From Eutypa lata (Eukaryota > Ascomycota > Sordariomycetes > Xylariales > Diatrypaceae): a DNA stretch of 64,000 nucleotides. Positions within the stretch are counted from its first letter, which is position 1. Every line of letters begins with the position of its first letter. Positions 10,740-22,020 of this stretch are shown piece after piece. The DNA is taken from NCBI GenBank assembly GCA_022661535.1, contig JAKULF010000004.1:372001-436000 (forward strand). Direction: 5' to 3'. The notes beneath the pieces were generated by a model. It did no database searches. It saw only the letters and a list, made by a program, of their open reading frames with translations, and was not told the origin of the DNA. The translations under genes and the position numbers were made by a program.

Positions 10740-11296
10740 AGCTTCCGGTAGAAAAGCAGCAGCAGCAGCACCGGATCTGGATTTGACATCCAAGATAGAT
10801 GGATACCTTCAAGATCTCCGCAATTTGAAGAAAACACAAACATCCAAACCCCGCTCTACTATTGTCACGGCTTTCTTGGCTCTGGTCGTACCTGGATCGC
10901 CGTAAAAGAGGCTCTTGCATTTCCTCTGCCGTGCGTGACTAGTTCCCTGTATAGGTGACGAAGCAGCTCGATCAGGACACTCTCAGTTAGTGCCTAGAGA
11001 ACGTTTTCAGCGACGAATATTCCACCAAGTGTAACAAGCGGGAGCATCGTCATCTCGTAGATGACATCATCGAATTGAGCCGTAACACCAATACCAACAA
11101 CAAAAACAAGAACAATAACGATGACCACAGACCGTCTGTGCTAGTCATATGGGACTTGTACCTCTGGTTTGGTCCCAAAGTCATACAGTCTGTCGATACC
11201 TTGCAACACCTGCGGACTTTCCTAAGGGCCGTCGTAGACCAAGTTACCAAGTTGTCCAAATTGGTCACGTTGGCGGTCGTGTCTTTTACCACTTGA
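10740..11296 (+). pseudogene. Possible relic of a P-loop NTPase gene
   Basis: In one plus-strand frame, bases about 10770-10960 encode a stretch containing PLYYCHGFLGSGRTWIAVKEAL. This looks like a strand plus Walker A loop, with arginine in place of the usual lysine. About 100 codons later another open frame (about 11000-11296) contains SVLVIWDLYLW, resembling a Walker B strand, then LVTLAVVSFTT, resembling a sensor strand. Stops and frame changes lie between, and I could not join the pieces with in-phase introns or find a start. It may be a degenerate NACHT/AAA-type gene, possibly related to the NLR to the left, or chance. Weak call. Confidence 0.22.
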
Positions 11297-11949
11297 AGAT
11301 TTGAAACAAGAATTGGAAGCTGGGATTTGGATGTTGACTAATGCTCAGGTCGATCTTTCTTCAAGCTCTACTCAGCTGCCATGGATACCAGAATACTCAC
11401 TGCGCCCAGCACGAGATTGACACCGCTTCTTTTTATAGTGTCCCCTGCAGCCACCATCACACTGTTCACCTATTAGAGCGTAAGCACATGTTACAAACCG
11501 CTCATTCCAATACCCTGTCACATATCCGTACGTCACGTGATGATATGGATTGCCAGGGAGTTGCAATCGTCTTGGCAATCCCAGAGCTTTGTACGAAGCT
11601 ATTCAGAGTATATAAGCCAGAAGCAGTCCCTAGATAGTCACTCCTTTTAGCTCTTCAGTAATCAATCTAAGTAATTTGCCTTCGTCGTCTGTTGTTACCT
11701 TCAAATCAAGACCAGGAACAGCCGTTTCGTTACAGTACATCTTGGCCGCTGGCGCTGCGCGTATGGATTTTCCGACGGAAGTGCCCTATGTATTAGTTCA
11801 TTATCCACCTTTGTATTCCTATCTATACTTACCTACCTACATTTACCTATCTATCTACCCATTAGCTTTCGTATGGATAGAGAAAACCTGTTACTTATAT
11901 ATTACGTGAATTAAGTATATGTGTAAGTATATAGATACGTAGGCACGAA

Positions 11950-12035
11950 AGTGTGTAGGTGTGTAGGTGTATATGTGTACATGTGTATATGTGTATATGT
12001 GTATAAGTATGTAAATATGTAAGTATATAAGAAAG
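11950..12035. repeat. Imperfect GTGTAGGT / TATGTG simple repeat
   Basis: Purine-pyrimidine alternating stretch with GTGTAGGT units, then GTATAT/GTGTAT units, in a gene-free region. Confidence 0.7.
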
Positions 12036-12957
12036 TGAAGCTGTATAAAGATATGTGGCTAAGGTGCTCTAGTAATTAAGCAAGAGATATGGCCGCGTTA
12101 CACTACATTAGGTTTAAGGTATAAATAACTTAAATGTATATTATAAGATGGTATATAACAAAATTCCGAAAACGCATTAGATACCGTCGTAAGCTTTTTG
12201 AATACCGTTGGAAAATCCGTACGCATAAGTTGAATATATGTTCCGGTTATAATATTGCCAACAGGAGGTCACCATTGGTACGGATGTTACTAGAGTCGAT
12301 GAGATTAAGTTGTTTAGAATTCAAATAAGCTTATAATTATAATGTTGAATATAGAATAATGAATGATTATTACTCTCTAACCAAAAATATTGTTCGAATC
12401 CGAAATTGTAACTTGCCATTGAATTTGGCAACAACTTGAGGGCCACAGCGAAAGGGGCAGTGCTTCAAGTGTAGTGCAGGGTACAACCAAGTAGCGAATG
12501 AGAAGAGGGAGGGGATGGGTTGGTATTACAAGAAGCGAGCAGCCAATGGTGCTGTGGTTGCTGCACAGCGAGGTACACATAAACTCTTATGCATCGAACA
12601 ACTTCCTGTAGCATATACTTATCACGCTTAAGTATCTACTAGTAATTCTAATATGGAAAATGGAAGCTCTAGTTCAACATGGAAGTGGGCAGGCGTAAAC
12701 TATACGAAGTATGTCCCTATTTATCTCAAGTCAGACCTAACCATCAAGATAACATACAACTTATCCTTTTTAACGTACAAATAAAACCGCCGCAGTATCA
12801 CCAGGTGCATAGCATAACACAACGATCTGTATATACAGTTTTGATGTTATTATATTACTGTCTAGAAGATGATATATATATGTACCTGCAAATCAGAGTT
12901 TATATGTTTTATTTCCAAAACCCCTGTTCCACGCACTCTCCTCAGTGTATGAAACGT

Positions 12958-14982
12958 TTACCGCCGATCGCCAGCATGGGCATTATCACCCATCTCCTGA
13001 TAGTGGCCCTCGCCCATCATCTCCAGGGGCCTATGGTGGGCATCCATCTCGTAGATCTGGGACGTCTCCATCTCGACGGGCGACACACCGACGCTGCTGT
13101 TAGCGTCTCCTGGTTTTGCGCCCCAGTTCGCTTGGCCCCCCGGTTGTTGTTGTAGTGGCCAGGCTCCGTCACCAGCTTGCTGTTGTTGTGGAGGGTACCC
13201 GGGGCCAGGGTAATACGCCCCGTTAGCCATGACCGGCTGGCTGTGCGAGTACGTTGGGCTCCCTCCATACTCCGACTGGAGTTCGCGCTCCGCTTTCTCC
13301 CTTTCCTCGTCCTTCTTCCGCTGACTGCGTCGCATGAGGAAGAACGCGGCGATCGAGCCACCGATGGCGAAGATGCCCAGAGAGACACCGACGCCAATGC
13401 CGGCCTTAGCACCACTGCTCATACCACTACCACTACCGCTACCCGCATCACCGCCACTCCCATCCGTCGCAGTAGCATCAGCATCAGCAGCAGCAGCAGT
13501 AGTATTCCACGACGCCAACGACGTCGCTCCGGTCCAGATGCCCCGAGTGCTCGCGGCCTCGACGATGCCGCCCCCGCTCACGTAGTACACCCGAGCCTGG
13601 GAGGATTCGAAGTCGTTCGCGATGGCGAGCTGGCGCTGGCCCGGGTCGGCGTCGGGCCAGGACGCGTCGGACGCCCGCGTGAACGCCAGCCACTTCCAGT
13701 CGACGTTGCCGACCTGGTACAGGCGGTCGTCGGTCCCGATGTAGAACACGCTGCGCGTGTACTGCTTGTCCTCGGCCATGGCGAGCGCCTGGGGCTGGCC
13801 GTCCCACGCCGGCAGCGACCACGTCGTCGCCGCCGTCGTGTCGTTCAGCTTGAAGGCGCTCGCCGACGTCGTGTTCGTCGCGTTCGTGTAGAAGGATTCC
13901 GCGTCGCCTTCGTTGGTTAGGGGCGTGGGGAAGGTGGCTTTTTGGTGTTAGTTCATGTCTATATATATAGAACTCTCTCTAGGAGGTAGGTAGGCTGTAG
14001 TGTAGTAGCTGTAGGATGGGGGGCAAGCAAGGAATAGAGAAGAAAATACGTGGATGATTCAATGGATCAAGGGGTCAGTCAAACTCACAGATATGCCAGG
14101 AGTCATCGGCATAAATGCGCGACACCTCCATGTTCTCCGCGTCCCTCGGCGTTATGACGGTGATGTTATTATCGTTGGGGAACGTAGCAGCGATGACATT
14201 GGCCGTGCTACCATTACCCCCGGTGTCGGGGCTTACGAGCCCGTTGTACAGCCACTTTTCCGTGGCGCGCATGTAGGCGATGGACTGGACGCGGCCGCCG
14301 AGGTCGTTGTAGAAGACCCGGTACCCGTCGTCGGACCCCAGCAGGATCACCGCCAGCCCGCTCGTCGGCGACACCTTGGGCGCGTCGTCCGAGATCACGT
14401 AGTCCCCCGTGTCGTACCACTCGCCCGTGCCCGTGTCGCATTGCAGGACCGAGTTCACGATCCGGTCTTGCTCGTCTTGGTAGAATATCGATGCCTGCAG
14501 GGCCCCCACATGAATATGGCGTCAGCAAATATAATTTCGCTAATTTTGGTTGAACATATTTTATTCGCCCCCCACCCAAACAACTTGGCAGCTCGTTTTA
14601 GAACCCTAAACCTCCATCGCATCCGATCGCATCCATCTCTCCCTGCTCCATTCCATGGGAAGATTCCAGTGCTAGTTCGGGATTCACAACTCACAAAGTA
14701 GTCAGTGCCAGTAAACCAACCAGCACCCGCCAGACTCGTATTCTTCTTGGGCGGGTAATCGTCCAGGGGCGCTACGAGCATCGTGTCGTTGGGGAAAATC
14801 GGTGTCGAGTTGGTGTTACATAAGCTGTACCGGATGCCGCCCGACTCATCGTCCTGCATGATCAGGGACGGGCCCTTATCGTTTACCCACCAGGCGGCCA
14901 GGGACCCGCAAGACGCCGTGCCGGCAAGTAACAACAGAAGCCATATTGACGGCTGGTGGAACAGCGAGTGGGCTGTCGCCAT
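12958..14982 (-). CDS. Secreted lectin-like beta-propeller protein with one membrane span
   Basis: Exons 14695-14982, 14089-14494 and 12958-13937 (minus strand) give 557 residues. The introns are 200 and 151 nt, in phase 0 and phase 1. The N-terminus is a signal peptide (hydrophobic core WLLLLLAGTASC). The luminal or extracellular part (about 30-370) has repeated strands such as GGIRYSLC, GYRVFYNDLGGRVQSIAYM, VFYIGTDDRLYQVG and ARVYYVSGGGIVEA. This pattern is like the fungal fucose-specific lectin propeller (family knowledge; sugar specificity unproven), with several N-glycosylation sequons. A Ser/Gly/Ala/Thr-rich stalk precedes a single membrane span (GIGVGVSLGIFAIGGSIAAFFL), followed by a basic stop-transfer patch RRSQRKK. 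The cytosolic tail of about 130 residues is rich in proline, glutamine and tyrosine. The layout suits a type I cell-surface sensor or adhesion protein; that role is inferred. The unspliced first intron is open for a while, so read-through would give a truncated secreted form. Confidence 0.75.
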
Positions 14983-17512
14983 TGTGATGCAAGATACCCG
15001 TGGAGGGCTTTATTCCCCCTTTTCCTTTTCGTCTTTTCCTTCTTCCCTAAACTTCTCAGCTTAGTAACCGGGAGAACGAGAGCATAGTAACAATAGCAAT
15101 GTCGCAAAAGATGGGAGCAAGTCGAGCAATTTTGAAAATAGGATAGTGAAAACCCGCGACTATCGGATCCAAAGATGGATATTTGGAGGGAAGTGAATAT
15201 GTTGAAAGAAAAAAAGGAAGAAGACATACGTTTAAAGCAAGAAGGTTGCCACAGTGTAGATCGTGGGGATGAGTAAGCCCCCGCTTGGCAGACGATGTTG
15301 AGCCCGGAAGCTATGAATATCCCCCTGAACGAGCTACGATCCCGGATTGTCCCACGTTCCAACTCGCAGGCTAACTATGTCAAATGCGGCAGACTTTCAA
15401 ATGCGTATGAACTCAGCCTGTGTCGTAGATATTATATATGTACTTCCTCGTGTGAACTGATTCGGTTATAAAAGCGCGCTTAATCAACGAGTATGCGGTG
15501 GTCCGTCTATTCCAAGCACTAGCACATGTTGAACAAAGCCATTCTTTATCGTCTCCTGGACTCGAGCGTCGCCACTAGTATGAAGTTTCGGGGTAGAGGG
15601 AGATGGAGGGAAGGAACAGAGAGAGAAATCAGAAAGAAGAAAAATAAAAGATCGGCCATCGTGAACGACCACGCGAGGTAGATGCGACATACTTTATTAA
15701 TTAATAACAAAGGGCATCCTTCCCGATACCTAGGTAGTATTTTTCATTCGGGCGGCCGCCTGTCCAACCCAGCCAGCCCAATGAGGTTGCATTCGAGGAG
15801 GGGCTATTCCGCTCCACACAGGGAACAGGGGGTTTGGATAGGGAGGGGGTGGTTGAACATCCATCCAGCCTACCAGCGAGCCAGCAAGCTGACTGCAGCC
15901 CGTTTCTTATGTATTTCAGGGGTTTTTGTGTGTAAGCTGACGACCCCATGCATTTTGCACCGAGTCTATGTATGTAATTAGTTAGCTCTGGTTACCTTTG
16001 TAGTTCAGTTATGCACAGCATCGAGTCCGAGAGAAGAAAATCCAACCCAGTCATCTGGTAGGTGGGACTACGTACGAAGTAAATAAGTCAATCTCCCAAT
16101 CTATCGATTGCTGATGCCAGCCAAACCCACATCTCATAGCCACTCAGCCCACCGCCAGACGGCATCTCCTACTACAAAATAGTTGGCTAATTACTTCGTA
16201 CATACATTTACATAAATAAATGGGTGGAATTTTCCGTCAAGCACAAGTGGTTTACGGAGCGAAGAGGGCCCCGATCGTTGTCGAGCTCGTAAGAGCGCAA
16301 CCAATCAGAATCGAGCGTTCTTCAGCCCAGTTGCCTCCAGTTAACTAGGTATTACCGATTGTCTAGGTCGTTAGTTAGGGCTGATGATCTGATTCACTTA
16401 AGAGACAGATTTGCGGGACCGGCAGACGAACGAGCCGATACCTAGCTATCTACAGTCTACTACTAATCGATCATGATGGATTGATGATCGGGGGCCCTTT
16501 GAGTTTAACTACATATGTAGGGGGAGGGGGAAAGTAACTAGTTTGTTTCGTTCTCGTTTCTCGCTTCATCTGTTCGCACGAATAGCAGGTAATGAAAAGT
16601 AGTTTAATGATCCTACGAACGGTCTGGACGTTCGTCTATCGGGACCGACGGGTCACGTGTTTTTGGGCCCCGGGGAAGGATCGTCGGAAGGAAGCAGGAC
16701 ATGCACGCCACGCACATAAGTTAGGCGTAGGAGCAAAGACATTCTGAAACGCGTGGTGTGCGACGAACCCGTCCCTTCGGCGTTGATTGGGTTGCAGAAA
16801 TAAAATCGATATAAGAAAAATAAGAATAACAGGAAACGTGATTTCCGGCATGCAGATGTCTGGCTTCCTCTTGTGTGTCACATCTAACTAGCACACTCAC
16901 TGGTGTTGTCTGTCGAATGAGAGCGCTCACTAGGTCACTGCAGATCGCGTCCCATTACAGGAAACGTCGCGACTATGGTGGTATGCCTACCTAGTCGCTG
17001 CTGCATAAGGGGGATTCTTCAACGAATGTATGAATGTACGGGGCATCGTGAATGGTTTGATAATCCAGCCTCAATTCACTATTTACTTAAGTCCTAGAAA
17101 TCCCCTAGCCATATCATTAGAAGACTACTAATACTATCTATGCCCGAAAGTCCTACATCTAATGCATGACCTCCCGTATTTCCATTGAAGCGGGAAAGTG
17201 CCCCTGAACAAGGTAGTGTAAGGGCATGGCATACATTTAGGTGGCTTTTCGAATCAAATAGGGGGATCGATCAGATCACATACACAGATTGATCTAAGCA
17301 GTTGATTGTGTTGTATTCTAGTTATTTTGAACACCTTCGAAACCCCATTCATCCATCCGTCCCGTTCCATTCCATTCCTACATACCCTATACCCGTCTGC
17401 CTGTCTGCCACACGCCGTCCGCCCGCATCATATAAATAAGTTTATTGTGACATTTTATCCCCGTAACCCCGTTATTATGTAGTCTAGTTGATCCGGTCTG
17501 GTCCGGTCTGGT
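14983..17512. other. 2.5-kb gene-free region
   Basis: No coding region or RNA gene recognised. It includes the promoter of the lectin-like gene (left) and the 3' end of the phosphofructokinase transcript (right). The sequence between is AT-rich with short TAGGTA-type words. Confidence 0.55.
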
Positions 17513-19947
17513 CTAGTCCGTCGCCAGCCCGCGCTTCACATCCTTCGCGAGGACACCGATCAGGCCCCTCTCGGGCCTCACATACTCGGGGCGCCCGCCC
17601 AGGATGTCGACGACGTCGCGCATGCCGAGCCAGTGGGCCTCGTTCGGCCGCCGGTTCTTCCAGTCCGTCTCCTTCTCCTCGACGTCCTTGGAGGCCGAGA
17701 AGGTGACGTCGGCGCCCCGGATGCCGATGATAGAGGCGCTCAGGGGGTTGCTCGTGATCTTCTCGGGCGCGTCGTACGCCTTGGGCCCGAAGTCCTCGAG
17801 GTGCTGGATGCACTTGATGGCCAGCCGGACGGCGCGGCACCGGTCCATCGCCGAAGGCACGCCGCCCTGCTGCACGTGCCCCGGGATGCTGTCCCGTGCC
17901 TCGAACCGGTCGAGCGCTTCTTCTCGGATGATGTCGGCAATGAGCTTGGCGCTGTATACCTTGCTTGCCTTCTCGTTGACCAGGATGAGCCTGCCTGCTC
18001 GCGACTGTCCTCGATCCTTACGGAAAACTTCTTTTAAGTGCCTCACATCGTTTGCGAGCATGTCTAGACTAATTCCTTCTTCTGGCGTGTAGACTGCAGA
18101 TGCACCCACTCCGAGACCTGCCACAACTGCAACGTAGCCAGACCGACCACCTTGGGTTTCAATGACGAACACTCGTCTTCGGGTAGCAGAGGCTGACTGC
18201 TTGATTTTGTCGCAGTACGCCATCAATTCGTTCAGGCAAGTATCCGATCCTAGAGAGTATTCCGTGCCGGGTATATTATTCGAGATGGTTGCGGGTAGCA
18301 ATGTGTAAGGAATGTTAAGAGCAGGGAACCTGTCCCTGGCTTTCCGGAGCTGCGACACAGCATGGAAGGCCTCGAAGCCACCAATAAGGAACAGCGCATC
18401 GAACTTATACTTCTTGATCAAGTTGGCAATGTGCTCCATGCCTGACTCCTCTGGTAGCTCACGGTTCGTCCCTATCTCCGAACCACCTTTGCTAGCCCAG
18501 CCGTCGACCTCAAGCCAATTGAATGGTCGCACCGCTCCAAGTGGCTCGTCATCGTGATGCCGAGCAAAACCGGCGAAACCGTTGAAAATGGCTACGGGCT
18601 CGTGACCACGAGCTCGGCAGTATGCTACACCAGCTCGGACTGCTGCGTTCATACCGCCTGCAGGAGCTCCGACGTTGATGAACCCAATTTTCATTTGCTT
18701 TTGTGATAGTTAGCAACATAGTACTGCTTTCTTTGGAAAGAGCATTGCAGGGGTTTTCTTACCTTTTCTGCCGGCAGGGTGATATCTACATCGAGACCCA
18801 TAGCGGTTGTCATCATATAAGATTTGTACTGATCAGAGAATTCCGTATCGCGGAGGGCCATGGCCTCATCGAATTTCTGGTCATCGATGAGCGCCGCCAC
18901 TTCTTTACTCTCCCGTACTGCCGACATGAGAGGCTTTCTCGTAATCTTGTTCTCTGTAACTGCAATGAAGCAGGTTTCCGTCTCGGGAGTGGCCTCAAGT
19001 ACAGCCTTGACAGCTTCGACACCCTGTAAGGTAGCAAGCATTCTGTCGTATGCCACCGCCGTACCTCCTCTTTGGACGTGACCGAGTGTAGTGATACGCG
19101 TGTCAAGAGCTAGACCCTGTTTATCGGCAAGGAGGTCCTTGATCATTTCACATGTAATCTTGTTGCCGTAGCGGTCCCGAGCACCTTCAGCCACGATAAC
19201 AATAGTCTTTCTCTTACCCCAACTTCGGTGCTTCTTGACGATCTCGCACATCTCTGCCTTCCAGTTGTCCTGTCTGGGCTTCTCGGGGATAAACAGGAAG
19301 TCAGCACCAGTAGCGACACCAGCCATTAAGGCAAGCCAACCACAATGCCGTCCCATGACTTCGATGACGAAAGCTCGGGAGTGGGAAGTAGCAGTTGCCT
19401 CGATGTAATCGACCATCTCGCAAATACGGGATAAGGCAGAGTAAGCGCCAATAGTGGCATCTGTTCCGGACAGATCATTATCGATCGATCCAACAAGTCC
19501 TACGAGGTTGAGGTGCTTGTAGGATGCGACCTGTTCGGGCTTCAACTCCTTAGTTGATACCAATTCTTCCAGAAGCGAGGGCCACTCTGCTCTAAACTTG
19601 TCGGCACCGGTCAAGGAGCCATCACCACCACAGATGATCAGAGCATCAATGCCATTCAACACGAGGTTCTTGGCAGCAGTGAGACGTCCAGGACGTTCGA
19701 AGAAAGCCATACATCTGGCAGTTCCAATAAGGGTACCTCCTTCTGACAAATAGCCTCGTACATCATTCCATGCTGCGGGCTTGATGTAATCGCCGCCTCG
19801 GACAAGACCCTCGTAACCTTCGTATACGCAATAGGGCTCGCAGTCCATGTGGATGGACATACGGACGACGGCTCGCACGACAGCGTTCATACCGGGGGAG
19901 TCCCCACCGGACGTCATAATAGCGATCTTTTTCTTGTGGGTAGCCAT
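17513..19947 (-). CDS. pfkA: ATP-dependent 6-phosphofructokinase, fused two-domain fungal type
   Basis: Catalyses phosphorylation of fructose 6-phosphate to the 1,6-bisphosphate in cytosolic glycolysis. Exons 18763-19947 and 17513-18697 are joined by a 65-nt phase-0 intron (GTAAGA...CACAAAAG, branch GCTAAC). Each exon is exactly 1185 nt and the product is 789 residues. N-terminal half: ATP loop [17 protein letters not shown], catalytic [18 protein letters not shown] and the signature [10 protein letters not shown]-terminal half: the regulatory copy, with [14 protein letters not shown] in place of the catalytic [14 protein letters not shown] and PGHVQQGG. This is the eukaryotic duplication in which the second half became allosteric. 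The start is set at 19947 because [17 protein letters not shown] matches the family start; the frame stays open 20 codons further upstream. The C-terminus is close to the usual length. Reading each exon alone would wrongly give two separate kinases. Confidence 0.97.
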
Positions 19948-20074
19948 GATTGATAAAAGGCGTAGTCGTTTTTGTTTTAGAGGAACAAGGTCAAAGGCAC
20001 CTAGCAAGTCGGCGATGAAGGTTCTTATTAAATATCTAAGTTAAGTGGCTAGGTAGGTAGATAGGTAGGATGTA

Positions 20075-20113
20075 GGTATAGGCAGCTTTAGGTATAGGCA
20101 GCTTTAGGTATAG
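20075..20113. repeat. 16-bp direct repeat upstream of phosphofructokinase
   Basis: The unit GGTATAGGCAGCTTTA occurs at 20075-20090 and 20091-20106, then partly again to 20113. It lies about 130 bases upstream of the start codon, in the 5' leader or core promoter. Confidence 0.8.
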
Positions 20114-20910
20114 CCTGACGTATAGAAATAGCCCGTGATGGGTTGTCTGGTAGCGATCCCTGACTGTAACGATAGAGAATGGTAAGTACGAGGGGTCATC
20201 GGAGTACAGAGTTGTTTCTCGGAAACATACGATACAAATTTGTGTCAATCGGACCTTCCCTGAGGCAAAGCAAACTTTCAACTTGCAACTTACGGAAAGT
20301 CCCAAGCCGAATATAGGCAAGTGATAAGAAAGAAAATTTAAAGGGTATATGTGGTTTAGAAAATTTATGATCACAGAGTTCTCAGACTCGAAAAATGCTA
20401 TGATGAAAAAGAGAGCTCTTATCAATGGTTTATCGAGGCAGGCGGGGCAATGAGCGTCACTATACGTAGGCTATGGAGCAGTTGTTGCAGATGATGATGG
20501 AGGGGAAGACAAGGATTTTAGTGAAGAAACCCCTCATCAAAGCTGAGTCGGTAAGGCTGTACTTACCTAAAACCAAGTAGTAAGAGCAACTTGTTGGGTC
20601 CTATGAATTTAACCTTAAACCTAAGTAAGAGGTATACTTTAAACTTTGGACTGTAAAATAGATGGATTGAATATGTACGTAGTGTAGTTAGTAGATACAA
20701 TATTTATTGATACGAGTATCCATTGCTGCTATTCAATTTAGGAGATCATTAGCAGGTCACTCAAATACAAGATGCCTGAAACATCGTAGAGTATGACTTT
20801 CACTCATCGTTGCTCTGTTGTTTTCCCGAGTTCTACAAGTGAAGGAAGCATACTCAGTTGGTTGGTTGGTTGATCGCTTGCACATGCAGCATTCACTGAT
20901 CCGCGAGTGT

Positions 20911-20947
20911 AATACATACATACATACATACCTACATACATACATAC
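20911..20947. repeat. CATA tetranucleotide microsatellite
   Basis: About eight CATA units with one CCTA interruption, in intergenic DNA. Confidence 0.85.
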
Positions 20948-22020
20948 AGACCTAAGCGTTGAATCACCCCACCACAAAATATCGACGTTGAATACCGATG
21001 GTACTCGAATGCAACCAAAATAGCCAATGACACGACGCCGTTTAGTTACAAATTCCCGCAACAAGGTCTCACCACAATGCCAATGCTACTGTCCCAATGG
21101 CAATGCCCGCCGCCATGGAATGGGAAAGATTGGAAAGCTACTCTGCTACTGTACCTAAACGATTCGCATCAGCATACCACAAAATGATAGACGTATCCGA
21201 ACCAGTGATAACACATCCTTGCTGAACGTGCTGCATAGTCGTCTAGTAGGTTTTTAGTCGATCGTACGATGGACCTCCAGGAACAGTCTTTGACGTCAAG
21301 GAGTGGTGCGTCATATTATCCCAAAAGGGACATCAAGTCGGCCCACCCACCAGTATCTACCACGCCATAAACCCTATGGTACAGGGCGAGGCCTTGAAAG
21401 CCTTCAGGATATCGGCCGGAACCATCTCTTATATATCTGGAATTATATACCTAGGTAGTTAGAGGGGCTCACAACAGCTCAGCCTCAATGTCGCAAGATA
21501 GTTAACGTTATGCGTTACTTTTTACCTAGTAAAATTACCACGTGGTTGGGGGCTTTTGCCAGCTGTTCGGGCCGTCCGAGCTCTAACTACAGTAGGTACC
21601 TAGATACAGGTAACTAGTTGTTACCCAGTAATTTGTTCGTGCTAGCTTATCCTATCTCCAACTACATGCCGCTTACAGCTCTTGGAGCAGACATTTAGGA
21701 TTCTGAGAATCCATTCCGAAAGAGATTCGAGATATTCGCGGCCAAGCGCCGAGCCTTAATTCTCACATGCTATTCGTATATTTTGTGTGATTGGAGCCAA
21801 CACAAGACAGTACGCAAGACAGTACACAAGACAGTAGATCAACGCATGACATGACTAGGCGGAAAGTCGGCAATCTGCGATATCCGAATATACGTCGTTT
21901 GTCCAGTTCATCTCCCCAACCCCCCACCTTACGTCTGTCAATATCTCAGCCAAGGCTTCCTCTGCATAATCCAGGTCGAGAATCGAAAAGGAAAAACACC
22001 TGACGTTATCCAAGTCCACC

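Larger units (their letters stand above)
9729..12957. other. 3.2-kb gap with possible P-loop gene relic and TG-rich repeats
   Basis: No intact gene supported. It contains the NACHT gene promoter at its left end, a possible NTPase relic at 10740-11296 (separate entry), a GTAGGTGT/TATGTG-rich stretch at about 11950-12030, and otherwise AT-rich sequence. Confidence 0.5.
19948..22020. other. 2.1-kb region between phosphofructokinase and the F-box-like gene
   Basis: No gene supported. It carries both divergent promoters. Near phosphofructokinase there is a 16-bp repeat (20075-20113) preceded by TAGGTAGG words, and a CATA microsatellite lies at about 20911-20947. Confidence 0.55.

Noticed and set aside
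13177..13920. Plus-strand frame of 247 codons rich in arginine
   Set aside because: Antisense of the GC-rich third exon of the lectin-like gene.
17513..19947. Two separate phosphofructokinase genes
   Set aside because: The halves join through a 65-nt in-phase intron with good donor, branch and acceptor, and the fungal enzyme is a fused protein.
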